Shown here: in pieces, positions 1-7,928 of the stretch
How the letters are laid out: the number at the start of each line of letters is the position of its first letter
How positions within the stretch are numbered: the first letter of the stretch is position 1
Assembly: GCA_900554345.1 (NCBI GenBank)
Contig: USHH01000029.1
Location: 1 to 15,808, forward strand
Direction of reading: 5' to 3'
Origin: an uncultured Bacteroidales bacterium
Lineage (GTDB): Bacteria; Bacteroidota; Bacteroidia; Bacteroidales; Muribaculaceae
DNA length: 15,808 bases
Notes under the pieces: model-generated
Told to the model about the DNA's origin: nothing
Database searches by the model: none
The model's input: only the letters and a program-made list of their open reading frames with translations
Translations under genes and position numbers: made by a program

Positions 1-17
1 AACCCTCTTCTCGTTTG

Positions 18-89
18 TAGCCCGGAGCGGAATCGAACCGCTATCTAAGGTTTAGGAAACCTCTATTCTATCCGTTGAACTACCGGGCC
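18..89 (-). tRNA. tRNA-Arg (anticodon CCU)
   Basis: On the minus strand this folds into a full cloverleaf. The acceptor stem is GGCCCGG (83-89) with CCGGGCU (19-25), whose first pair is G-U. The anticodon stem is GAGGU/ACCUU around the loop UUCCUAA, which gives anticodon CCU and reads AGG (Arg). The T arm is AGCGG-UUCGAUU-CCGCU. The discriminator base is A at 18. The next bases are CAA, so CCA is not encoded and would have to be added after transcription. A Bacteroidota-type -7 box lies 14 bases upstream of the 5' end (104-111), so the gene probably has its own promoter. Confidence 0.95.
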
Positions 90-103
90 CCGTTTATTTC
101 CCG

Positions 104-111
104 CAAAGATA
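104..111 (-). promoter_or_regulatory. -7 promoter box for tRNA-Arg
   Basis: The minus strand reads TATCTTTG, a perfect match to the Bacteroidota -7 consensus TAnnTTTG. It lies between the terminator of the pectinesterase gene and the tRNA and would start transcription a few bases before the mature 5' end. No good TTTG box is visible about 20 bases upstream, so the -33 element is weak or absent. Confidence 0.6.
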
Positions 112-147
112 CGAAATTAATCCTACACTCCCACCATCCGGGTCAAC

Positions 148-179
148 AAAAAAGGGCCGCGCCGAAAAGCGCGACCCTT
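148..179 (-). terminator. Rho-independent terminator of the pectinesterase gene
   Basis: On the minus strand an 11-bp stem (AAGGGUCGCGC with GCGCGGCCCUU, one internal U-G pair, loop UUUUCG) ends in a run of six U (148-153). It starts 24 bases after the pectinesterase stop codon and separates that gene from the tRNA. Confidence 0.9.
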
Positions 180-202
180 ATTCGGATTAGATTTACTGTA
201 AG

Positions 203-3200
203 TTACTTCATAATCTTTGTAGTGACAACCTCGCCGTTGGCAAGAGTGTCGACACGGATTACAATACCGCTGTAGGTTTCGCTGACACGCATACCCTCAA
301 GATTGTAATACATCGTGCTGACTACTTCAAGTCCGGTATAAACACCGTCGATTGAAACAGTACCACCTACTGTCACAGCATCGCCGAGACCGCCCATCTC
401 ATTGGCGGCACGTACTGAATATACTGCATCAGGATTTGCCACGGTGTACTCCGGCTCTGTAGTAAACGCTACCACCTTGCCGTTTTCGCACACTGCCCAG
501 CAAAGCACATACTCGCTGTCGTCCCATGACAGTGTAGAGCCTTCGAGCTCAACATTTGCAGGCAGAGGAGCCTGCTCGGCAAGAGCCGCGGGATCCCAGT
601 CATCGTCACCGCCCATCACTTTCGCGATAGTCATCGATTCTGCCTCTTCCTTGGTGAGGACAGGATTATTGGGATGGTTGCCCGGTCCGAAGGTTTTCTT
701 GCGCTGGCTCAGGTCGATGGGTGAACCGTTGGAAGTAAACGAGTTGTATTCGGCAAACTGCTTGGGATAGCCGTCGGTACCCATGTCATGCCATCCGATA
801 GCCGAAGGCTTGATCTGCATCTCGGTGTCGATAAAGAGGGCGATAGGTGTACCGCTACCCCACGGGCGACCGAGAGTGTACTGACCGTCTACCGATTCCG
901 GTCCGGTAATCTTGCAGTCCTTGAAGATGTAGCCATACTCCTTGGCGACAGAGGGCACTGCGAGATAGCCGCCGGCACACATCTGAAGCTCTACGCGGTT
1001 GTAATATACATCGCCCTTGCCACAGAGGAAGTCGGTGCGACCGCGGAGAAGACCGCCTTCAAAGTAGTAGCGCGAATTTTCATTATTGGATACGTAAGTG
1101 TCCTGATAAGCCCAGAGACATACATCCTTGCAGACGGTCTTGTCGGAAGCGTCGTTAAGCACGATGTTACGTCCTGACTCATCAGGCATCGCACTCTTGA
1201 TAGTGACATCCTGCATATAGGTGCCGGTAGCCTGCTTGGTGAGCTGAAGCACGTCGCCGCGTCCGATACCTTCAAGCACATGGGAACCGCCCTTGTATTC
1301 AGGCACCGTGTTTATGATGGAAGTGCCTTCCATGCTTTCACCGATGATTGATATATTAGGTACGTTGATGATTGTGGTGGCACTCGGATACTGCTTGCCG
1401 TCGGTACCCTCGGCAAAACGGTCGGTGGCGGCGGGTATCACATAGTCGCCCTCCTTATCCTTGATGAAGATGCGGAAACGCTTGGAGGTATCCTCACGCT
1501 TGGCGGCTGCGTCAAGTGCTTCAAGTATGCTGCCGTCGTCGGGCACCACGAAGTCATACATGGCTTTTGTAACAGCCGGACGGGTCTTGGTGGTGAAATT
1601 GATTACGATTTCCTTGCCGATGGCATTGTCGGTGAGGTCGCTGATGCTGTTGGCGGCAAGGGTGAAGGTGTACTTGGTGCCGTAGGCGAGGTTCTTGTAC
1701 TGGAACAGTACGGTCTTGCCTGTCACCTGTGCGTCGAGTTTCTGATCATTGAGAGTGGCGCTTGCCTTGTCGGTAACTTTCACCTTCTCATCGAAAGTAA
1801 GCACGATTCTGCCGTTGATTGAAGCTGTCTCAGAGCCTTCTTCCGGCACGAATGACACGAGTACGGGTGCAGTGCCGTCGTCAATGAGTTTCTCGGTACC
1901 GATAAGATAAGATGCGCCGAGAGCTATACCGTCATTGTTGGATGTAGTGCCGTCGATTGCCGACTCTTTGTCGGAAATCCAGCGTATGTAAAGTGCCGGC
2001 TGGTTGTTTGCCTCGGCGGGGAGGTCAAACTCGGCATCGGTCCAGTTCTTGTTGCCCTCGATATTGATAGTGCCGAGGAGTTTCCAGTTTTCACCGTCGA
2101 GTGAATACTCTACCTTCTGTCCGGTATATGCGTTGTAGTTGTACAGCATGGCGGTGATAAGCTTCATGTTGGTGAATGCGGAGGCATTTACCATCGTCTG
2201 CCAATAGTATTCGCCAAGACCGTAGGTGCGCCAGTTGACTGCGCCCGGACGACCTTCGTAAGCGCCCGATTCCTGGCTCTTGTCAAGCCAGCCCTCGCTG
2301 TTGCCCTCGCTGTTGCGGAGTATCAGCGCCGCAGCGTCATTGTCGGCTGAATAGAAGTCGGCGGCACGTCCGTTGTTACCCTTGCGGTAGAAGTCCCATC
2401 CTACTACAAAGTCGATAGCCGAATAAGTAGCGGTGATGGAGTGGTTCTCGTTCATCGTGAAATTGATGGAGCTTGAGGTCTGACCGTCGCTCCAGTTGCT
2501 GAACGTGATTATCGGATTGCTGGTGGCGGTGAGTGTCACCTCAGTACCCTCCTCATACATGTTCTTGCCGTCAATCACATTGGGAGCGGGAGTAGCCTGT
2601 ACCATATAATAGTTGGCGCCCCCCTCGATTGCGTAGTCAAGGCTATAGGTGTTTATCTCAGCGAAGTTGGCTGTCAGTTTGGTGTCGGCGGCTACGGTAT
2701 ATTTGAATTTCGCCTCGGTCGACACCTCTTTGCCCTCACCGTCGGTCCAGTTTACAAATTTGTAGCCGAAATTACGGGTTGCAGTCAGTGTAAGCTCCGT
2801 GCCCTCGTCGAATATCGCACCGTTGGGATAAACACTTACGCTACCGCCATCTTCGGGCGAAGCCACAGCTTCAAAGTTGCATTTTGCTACCGGAAGCACC
2901 TCGCCGTCGACTGTACCAAGAATCTTGATGTCGCTGACACCGGCTTCCTTGTTGTCAAGGTCATATATATTAATAACGAGAGAGAATCCTGACTGTGTTA
3001 TAAGAGTCGGGTCATTCAGCTCAAACTCAAATGCTGGTGTATATTTGGGGTCATTACCAAACTGGTCTTCAGCAGTAGTCTTATTGTCGCGAGGCGGAAT
3101 AAGACCTGTTGCGAGCACTTTCTCAACGCCTTCTACAGTGCGTACTGTTACATCCATTTTACCTCCGTTAGTACCAAAGCGACAAAGCTTACCGCTCACC

Positions 3201-4144
3201 TTAAGCGGAGTGAATGTAAGACCCTTTGCAGGAACTACCTTCCACTCTATTGCATTTCCGGCAGAAGCTCCGGCTTCCTTTGATTTTGGCTTAAAGCCTA
3301 CGAAATGTCCCCATACTGATGAACTTTTTCCTGCGACTTCAAGAATATTGTCACCTACAGAGAATGTATTAAGAGAGAATGCGCCGTCGGGAGTAACCAC
3401 AGGGGCATCCTCGCTTGACGACTCAAACGCCCATGCGATTGTGGCATCGGCATTGCTGAAAACCGGACCACGTGTCGAGCCGTTCAGCTTGCCGTCGATA
3501 TGAATGTCGCTGAAACCGCCTTGCTTGGCATTACCCACTCCAACTGTCGCCACGAGGGAGAAACCGTCAGCCGATGCAAGCTTTGCCTGCTGCTCTTCAG
3601 TAAGAGTAATGTCAAACTGCTGGGCATAGTTTGCGTTTTTACCGAATTTATCCTCAGCCTGTGTTTTCCTGTTACGAGCAGCGGTATAGTTGCCAAGTGT
3701 TTCGAGAGTACCGTCGGCAAGTTTTGCCGATACGGTCACGCCGTTCTCAGCATCTGTACCGAATCGCTGGATGTAGCCACTGACATGTGTCGGCGTGAAA
3801 GTCACTCCCTTTGCAGGCTTGACATACCACTCTACCATGTCGTTTGCGTCATTTTTAGGCTGGATTTTCACGAATGTCACATTAACATTGCTTCCGTCTT
3901 CAACGCCAGTCACGGAACACTCGCCGAGATTGAACGAGGTGATTGAGATGGCGTCAGGCTCTGAAACGGATGTGACCTCGGCATAAGTATCGATTGTGTT
4001 GAAATCCCAGACAATCGACACCGGAGTATCCTCATATACTCCGTCGCCGTTACTTTTCAGAATGCCTTTAGATGCTGCGTAGCCCGGGTTCAAGCAGGCG
4101 ACACACATCATCAGAAAGACAAATCTTAACAACTTGTTTGTCAT
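203..4144 (-). CDS. Secreted multidomain pectin methylesterase (CE8 family), 1313 aa
   Basis: This is predicted to de-esterify methylated homogalacturonan (pectin) outside the cytoplasm. Residues 1-23 form a signal peptide, with likely cleavage after GYA. Two homologous domains of about 195 residues follow (about 28-222 and 228-414; both contain PAKG(V/L)TFTP and RFGT and end in SDI(H/K)I). Next come two InlB-like repeats (about 421-497 and 499-576, each with EGTE(L/V)TLTAT), a discoidin-like beta domain (about 577-752), an Ig-like Big_5-type domain (about 758-852) and the pectinesterase beta-helix (about 862-1190). Catalytic residues of the family are visible: Q1014-D1015 in YQDTY, D1038 in RTDFLCG, and R1093/W1095 in LGRPW. 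The Gln of the usual QAVAL motif is replaced by Arg992. The C-terminus (about 1280-1313) resembles sorting tails of Prevotella/Muribaculaceae secreted proteins. The gene has its own promoter and terminator. The catalytic assignment is strong; binding roles of the N-terminal domains are unknown. Confidence 0.9.
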   Translation of the reverse strand: MTNKLLRFVFLMMCVACLNPGYAASKGILKSNGDGVYEDTPVSIVWDFNTIDTYAEVTSVSEPDAISITSFNLGECSVTGVEDGSNVNVTFVKIQPKNDANDMVEWYVKPAKGVTFTPTHVSGYIQRFGTDAENGVTVSAKLADGTLETLGNYTAARNRKTQAEDKFGKNANYAQQFDITLTEEQQAKLASADGFSLVATVGVGNAKQGGFSDIHIDGKLNGSTRGPVFSNADATIAWAFESSSEDAPVVTPDGAFSLNTFSVGDNILEVAGKSSSVWGHFVGFKPKSKEAGASAGNAIEWKVVPAKGLTFTPLKVSGKLCRFGTNGGKMDVTVRTVEGVEKVLATGLIPPRDNKTTAEDQFGNDPKYTPAFEFELNDPTLITQSGFSLVINIYDLDNKEAGVSDIKILGTVDGEVLPVAKCNFEAVASPEDGGSVSVYPNGAIFDEGTELTLTATRNFGYKFVNWTDGEGKEVSTEAKFKYTVAADTKLTANFAEINTYSLDYAIEGGANYYMVQATPAPNVIDGKNMYEEGTEVTLTATSNPIITFSNWSDGQTSSSINFTMNENHSITATYSAIDFVVGWDFYRKGNNGRAADFYSADNDAAALILRNSEGNSEGWLDKSQESGAYEGRPGAVNWRTYGLGEYYWQTMVNASAFTNMKLITAMLYNYNAYTGQKVEYSLDGENWKLLGTINIEGNKNWTDAEFDLPAEANNQPALYIRWISDKESAIDGTTSNNDGIALGASYLIGTEKLIDDGTAPVLVSFVPEEGSETASINGRIVLTFDEKVKVTDKASATLNDQKLDAQVTGKTVLFQYKNLAYGTKYTFTLAANSISDLTDNAIGKEIVINFTTKTRPAVTKAMYDFVVPDDGSILEALDAAAKREDTSKRFRIFIKDKEGDYVIPAATDRFAEGTDGKQYPSATTIINVPNISIIGESMEGTSIINTVPEYKGGSHVLEGIGRGDVLQLTKQATGTYMQDVTIKSAMPDESGRNIVLNDASDKTVCKDVCLWAYQDTYVSNNENSRYYFEGGLLRGRTDFLCGKGDVYYNRVELQMCAGGYLAVPSVAKEYGYIFKDCKITGPESVDGQYTLGRPWGSGTPIALFIDTEMQIKPSAIGWHDMGTDGYPKQFAEYNSFTSNGSPIDLSQRKKTFGPGNHPNNPVLTKEEAESMTIAKVMGGDDDWDPAALAEQAPLPANVELEGSTLSWDDSEYVLCWAVCENGKVVAFTTEPEYTVANPDAVYSVRAANEMGGLGDAVTVGGTVSIDGVYTGLEVVSTMYYNLEGMRVSETYSGIVIRVDTLANGEVVTTKIMK

Positions 4145-4242
4145 AATGATTGGTATTAGTTAAAAATTAATTTGGGTTATATCTTTCGGTTAACTGGTAT
4201 AAAGCGTTTTTATGGTCTAAAAAATACATCTCTTCCTGAAAG

Positions 4243-4272
4243 CAAAGATAAGTTTAATTAACAATTATCAAC
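4243..4272 (-). promoter_or_regulatory. Promoter of the pectinesterase gene
   Basis: The minus strand has a GTTG box (4269-4272), 18 bases, then TATCTTTG (4243-4250), a perfect Bacteroidota -7 box. The predicted start near 4237 gives a leader of about 90 bases before the ATG at 4144. The promoter lies downstream of the araB terminator, so the pectinesterase can be expressed independently of the arabinose operon. The inverted repeat found in the arabinose promoter is not seen here. Confidence 0.65.
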
Positions 4273-4311
4273 GGTAAAATATATCATTAATCAGGGAAAA
4301 TTTATCAAAGC

Positions 4312-4350
4312 AAAGGGGGATGTATCAAAATTCACGATACACCCCCCTTT
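4312..4350 (-). terminator. Terminator of the arabinose operon (after araB)
   Basis: On the minus strand a 15-bp stem (arms 4336-4350 and 4312-4326) carries one G-U pair and a 9-base loop. It begins about 20 bases after the araB stop codon. Its AAA/UUU base pairs and the following U-rich sequence (GCUUUGAUAAAUUUU) suit a rho-independent terminator, although the U-run is interrupted. It closes the arabinose operon. Confidence 0.75.
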
Positions 4351-4371
4351 ATATTGACCTGATTCAGTGTC

Positions 4372-5970
4372 CTACATATTCTTATGGTCGACAGCAGCCT
4401 GCTCTACCGGCAGACACTCGATATAATTCTTGATATATCGGTTGAAGCCTTCCACCTCTTCAGCAGTCGGGGCGATTTCCGAACCGGTGTTGCCAAGGAA
4501 CACACATTCATTTAGCCACCCCGCAAGCGACAGGCGACGGGTATTGTTGACGGCATACGAGGCAAGCAAAGCCATGCCCCATGCACCTCCTTCACCGGCT
4601 GTCTCCATGACGGAGATGGGCGAATTTAGAGCGGCGGCAAGTATGCGCTGACCTACTCCGGGTGTCTTGAACAGTCCCCCGTGACCGGTGATGCGGTCAA
4701 CCTCCACATTTTCATCTTTGAAAAGTATGTCGTTACCGATTTTCAGCACGGCGACAGCCGCATAAAGGTTGGCGCGCATGAAATTGGCGAGGGTGAACTT
4801 GTCGGTCGACGACCTCACGAAGAGCGGACGACCCTCGGCAAGACCCGTGACAGGCTCGCCGGAGAAATAGTTGTAGCTCACAAGTCCGCCGCAGTCGGGC
4901 TGACCGTCAAGGGCGGCGTTATACAACTTCCCGAAAAGCTCGTTCATGTCGACCGGCACACCCAACAGCTGCTGATACTCCTTGAACACATTTACCCACG
5001 CGTTAAGGTCGGAGGTGCAGTTGTTGCAATGCACCATCGCCACAAGGCTTCCGTCGGGGGTGGTCACCATGTCAATCATCTCGTAAGGCTTCGACAGCTC
5101 TTTTTCAAGCACTATCATCGAGAACGACGACGTACCTGCCGACACATTACCGGTGCGCTGCAATACCGCGTTGGTAGCCACCATGCCTGTGCCTGCATCG
5201 CCCTCGGGCGGACACAGCGGCACTCCGGCGCGAAGATGTCCTGACACGTCAAGACGACGCGCACCCTCCTCAGTGAGGCAGCCTGCCGGCTCGCCCGCAA
5301 CGATACTCTTGGGGAGGATGTCGAGCAATTTCCACGGATATCCCTCGGGAGCCACAAGATCGTCAAACTTCTTCACCATGTCGGCGCAATAGGTCTTTGT
5401 GGCAGGGTCTACGGGAAGCATACCCGATGCATCACCCACTCCGAGCACTTTCTCTCCCGTGAGCTTCCAGTGGATATAGCCCGCGAGCGTGGTGAGATAT
5501 TTTATATCCTTTACATGCGGCTCGCCGTTGAGTATCGCCTGATAGAGGTGGGAGATGCTCCAGCGGAGTGGAATGTTGTAGACAAACAGCTCCGACAGCT
5601 TGGCGGCTGCCGCACCTGTGTTGGTGTTACGCCACGTACGGAACGGCACAAGTATCTCGCCCTTCTCGTCAAATGGCAGATAACCGTGCATCATCGCGCT
5701 GATGCCTATCGCGGCAAGGCTCTCTATCTCGATGTCGTAGCGGCTCCTCACGTCGTCGCGCAACCGGGCGTAGCTGTCCTGTACGCCATACCATATAGCC
5801 TCGGTGCTGTAGGTCCACATCTTGTCGACGAGCTGGTTTTCCCACTCGTGTGCCCCCTGGGCTATCGGGTTGTTATCCTCATCGATAAGCACAGCCTTGA
5901 TGCGGGTCGAGCCAAGCTCGATGCCAAGCACAGCCTTACCCGCAGCAATGGTCTCTTTCGGATTCTTCAT
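4372..5970 (-). CDS. araB: L-ribulokinase, FGGY carbohydrate kinase family
   Basis: This FGGY-family kinase of 532 residues is predicted to phosphorylate L-ribulose to L-ribulose-5-phosphate with ATP in the cytoplasm. The N-terminal phosphate-binding motif is GIELGSTRIKAVLID (16-30). The likely catalytic base is Asp258 in PPEGDAGTG. The second ATPase motif is GNVSAGTSS (274-282), and the C-terminal signature region is ITGHGGLFKTPGVGQ (427-441) with ETAGEGGAWGMA (456-467). Sequence alone cannot fully separate ribulokinase from xylulokinase-like FGGY enzymes; the assignment rests on its place 29 bases after araA and in one operon with araD and a regulator. The gap to araA holds short repeats of ATACTT/TACTTA but no clear Shine-Dalgarno. 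The stop is followed by a strong hairpin terminator. Confidence 0.87.
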   Translation of the reverse strand: MKNPKETIAAGKAVLGIELGSTRIKAVLIDEDNNPIAQGAHEWENQLVDKMWTYSTEAIWYGVQDSYARLRDDVRSRYDIEIESLAAIGISAMMHGYLPFDEKGEILVPFRTWRNTNTGAAAAKLSELFVYNIPLRWSISHLYQAILNGEPHVKDIKYLTTLAGYIHWKLTGEKVLGVGDASGMLPVDPATKTYCADMVKKFDDLVAPEGYPWKLLDILPKSIVAGEPAGCLTEEGARRLDVSGHLRAGVPLCPPEGDAGTGMVATNAVLQRTGNVSAGTSSFSMIVLEKELSKPYEMIDMVTTPDGSLVAMVHCNNCTSDLNAWVNVFKEYQQLLGVPVDMNELFGKLYNAALDGQPDCGGLVSYNYFSGEPVTGLAEGRPLFVRSSTDKFTLANFMRANLYAAVAVLKIGNDILFKDENVEVDRITGHGGLFKTPGVGQRILAAALNSPISVMETAGEGGAWGMALLASYAVNNTRRLSLAGWLNECVFLGNTGSEIAPTAEEVEGFNRYIKNYIECLPVEQAAVDHKNM

Positions 5971-5999
5971 ACCTGATACTTCCTACTTAATACTTAGCA

Positions 6000-7535
6000 T
6001 CACTTATTAAGCATATAGTACACCTCATTGTAGCGAAGCTCTTTCTTAAACTCGCTGATGGTGGTGTTCTTGTTGATATGCACCATCTCTATGCCCGCCA
6101 TTTCAGCATAATCCTCCCAATATTCGGGAGTAAGGTCGTAGGAGAAGCAGGAGTGATGTGTACCACCGGCAAGAATCCATGCGCCGGCACCGATTTCAAA
6201 GTTGGGCATCGGAATCCAGAGAGCCGACGCTACCGGTAGCTTGGGAAGCGGCTTCGACTTGATGCACTCTACATCGTTCACAATCAAACGGAAACGGTTG
6301 CCCATATCGATAACTGTGGCGGTGATGCCGTCGCCGGGCTTTGAAGTGAACACAAGGCGCGCGGTCTGTGCCTTGCGGATACCGATACCGAGGTGGTGAA
6401 CCTCAAGACGCGGCTTCTGCTCGGCGATAAGCGGACACACCTCAAGCATGTGGGCCTGCAGTATCGAGCTTTGTGCCCCGTTGAAGTTAAGGGTATAGTC
6501 CTCAAGGAATGAGCAGCCACCCTTGAGCCCCTGGGTCATGTACCATACTGTGCGGTAGAGTGCCGCCGACTTCCAGTCGCCTTCAGCGCCGAAACCGTAG
6601 CCCTCTGCCATAAGTCGCTGCGAAGCAAGGCCCGGTATCTGGTCAAAGCCCACAAAATTCGGGTCGTTTATATCATCGGTACCGAGGTCGTCGAAGTTGG
6701 TGGTGAAACCCTTCGCACCCTTTGCCTGCAGACATGCGCGGATGGCAAGCTCCGCCTTGGCGGCATTGCGCACCGAGGTGTAGCCTGTGGTACCCGGCTC
6801 GGCAAGTTCCTTGTCGTAATCGTAGAGCGAGAAGTAGGTGTTCATAAGCTCTGTCACGTCATCCTCGTTGACCTTCTTGTAATATTCCATCAGCTCGCTT
6901 ACGGGGCAGTAGTCAACATGATAGCCGAGCTGCATCTCGGCGGCTACCTTGTCGCCGTCGGTAACGGCTACGTTGTTCATCTGGTCGCCGAATCTCACGA
7001 TGAGCATATCCTGTGCATCGGCCCATGCAGCGGCTACTCGCGACCACACCGCAATCTTCTGTTGGGTAGCGGCATCGCTCCAGTGACCTACAACCACCTT
7101 GCGGCGCACATTCATGCGGGCGCAGATATGACCGAACTCGCGGTCGCCGTGAGCCGACTGGTTGAGATTCATGAAATCCATGTCCATGGTATCCCAGGGT
7201 ATCTCGGCGTTATACTGTGTGTGAAGGTGAAGAAGCGGCTTGCGGAGCTGCTGCAATCCGTGAATCCACATCTTTGCGGGCGAGAAGGTGTGCATCCATG
7301 TGATGACACCCACACATTTCGCGTCGTTTGTGGCGGCTTTCATCCCCGCCTCTACCTCTTTGGAGGAGTTTGCTGTGCCTTTGTACACGATTTTGATAGG
7401 CAGATTGCCCGAATTGTTAAGACCCTCCACCATTTCCTTTGAATGAGAGTCAACCACTTTAACTGCGTCACCGCCATAGAGAAGCTGGGCACCTGTCACC
7501 CACCACACTTCCAGATTGTCAAAAATATTATTCAT
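6000..7535 (-). CDS. araA: L-arabinose isomerase
   Basis: This enzyme converts L-arabinose to L-ribulose in the cytoplasm and normally uses Mn2+. Length (511 aa) is normal for the family; E. coli AraA has 500. The metal and active-site residues are present with the expected spacing: E318 in AEGDWKSAAL, E345 in FLEDYT, H362 in AHMLEVCP and the His pair 460-461 in GGTHHSCFS, matching E. coli E306, E333, H350 and H450. The N-terminus MNNIFDNLEVWWVTGAQLLY aligns with the usual EVWFVTGSQHLYG start, which supports this ATG. A palindrome-rich gap of 410 bases separates it from araD. No separate promoter could be made out with confidence, so it may be read through from araD. Confidence 0.97.
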   Translation of the reverse strand: MNNIFDNLEVWWVTGAQLLYGGDAVKVVDSHSKEMVEGLNNSGNLPIKIVYKGTANSSKEVEAGMKAATNDAKCVGVITWMHTFSPAKMWIHGLQQLRKPLLHLHTQYNAEIPWDTMDMDFMNLNQSAHGDREFGHICARMNVRRKVVVGHWSDAATQQKIAVWSRVAAAWADAQDMLIVRFGDQMNNVAVTDGDKVAAEMQLGYHVDYCPVSELMEYYKKVNEDDVTELMNTYFSLYDYDKELAEPGTTGYTSVRNAAKAELAIRACLQAKGAKGFTTNFDDLGTDDINDPNFVGFDQIPGLASQRLMAEGYGFGAEGDWKSAALYRTVWYMTQGLKGGCSFLEDYTLNFNGAQSSILQAHMLEVCPLIAEQKPRLEVHHLGIGIRKAQTARLVFTSKPGDGITATVIDMGNRFRLIVNDVECIKSKPLPKLPVASALWIPMPNFEIGAGAWILAGGTHHSCFSYDLTPEYWEDYAEMAGIEMVHINKNTTISEFKKELRYNEVYYMLNK

Positions 7536-7569
7536 AATTTTATTGTTTTGTATAAATTTTCAACTGTAG

Positions 7570-7589
7570 GGATGCACCATGGTGCATCC
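7570..7589. repeat. Perfect 20-bp palindrome, copy 1
   Basis: The arms are GGATGCACCA and TGGTGCATCC, a perfect palindrome 34 bases before the araA start codon. A second copy differing only at the centre lies at 7621-7640. This suggests an extragenic repeat family or a protein-binding site. Confidence 0.8.
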
Positions 7590-7620
7590 GCCGATTTCAT
7601 TGTTAATTAACCACGTTTCT

Positions 7621-7640
7621 GGATGCACCCCGGTGCATCC
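7621..7640. repeat. 20-bp palindrome, copy 2
   Basis: The arms are GGATGCACC and GGTGCATCC around a CC centre. It has the same arms as the copy at 7570-7589, with a start-to-start distance of 51 bases, close to five helical turns. It belongs to the same repeat family. Confidence 0.8.
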
Positions 7641-7744
7641 CTGCTCTGATAATGAGGCTCTTATTTTGGCATTACTCGCCAAATAGTTACCTCACTTATA
7701 GATTAATAGGTCGTTAAAAGCTCACTACTTACCCCTTAACGGTC

Positions 7745-7760
7745 ATCCCCGCAAGGGGAT
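7745..7760. repeat. Short hairpin ATCCCC-GCAA-GGGGAT
   Basis: A perfect 6-bp stem with a GCAA tetraloop on the plus strand. It is one member of the cluster of extragenic hairpins between araD and araA and has no T-tract on either side. Confidence 0.55.
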
Positions 7761-7768
7761 TCATCTTG

Positions 7769-7806
7769 TTAACCGCGGGTAATGCCGAAGGCATACCCGT
7801 GGCTAA
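7769..7806. repeat. Long imperfect hairpin with GAA loop
   Basis: The arms (7769-7786 and 7790-7806) form about 16 pairs, with one bulged A, one G-T pair and one mismatch; the core is ATGCC-GAA-GGCAT. It resembles REP-like extragenic hairpins. There is no U-run after it on either strand, so it is unlikely to be a terminator. Confidence 0.65.
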
Positions 7807-7825
7807 AGAGCATCTCTCCTTGACT

Positions 7826-7843
7826 CAACCCCGGAGCGGGTTG
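7826..7843. repeat. Short hairpin CAACCC...GGGTTG
   Basis: A 6-bp stem around a CGGAGC loop. It is the third unrelated hairpin within 100 bases of the extragenic cluster. Confidence 0.45.
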
Positions 7844-7896
7844 CATAGTCACCTGTTAAGTTTGTTACATTGAGTGGAAGCATCGCCCGCTTCACG

Positions 7897-7926
7897 CATA
7901 ACCCTATAACCTCATAACCCTATAAC
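7897..7926. repeat. Direct tandem repeat, 14 bp x 2
   Basis: CATAACCCTATAAC occurs at 7897-7910 and again at 7913-7926, separated by CT, giving a 16-bp period. It lies right after the araD hairpin in the direction of transcription. Its role is unknown. Confidence 0.8.
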
Positions 7927-7928
7927 CC

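Noticed and set aside
18..89. tRNA-Arg as a possible attachment site of an integrated element.
   Set aside because: No integrase and no second copy of the tRNA end was seen in the window.
2877..3503. Plus-strand open frame of 208 codons inside the pectinesterase.
   Set aside because: Ser/Pro/Thr-rich shadow opposite a clearly conserved repeat domain; no recognisable motif.
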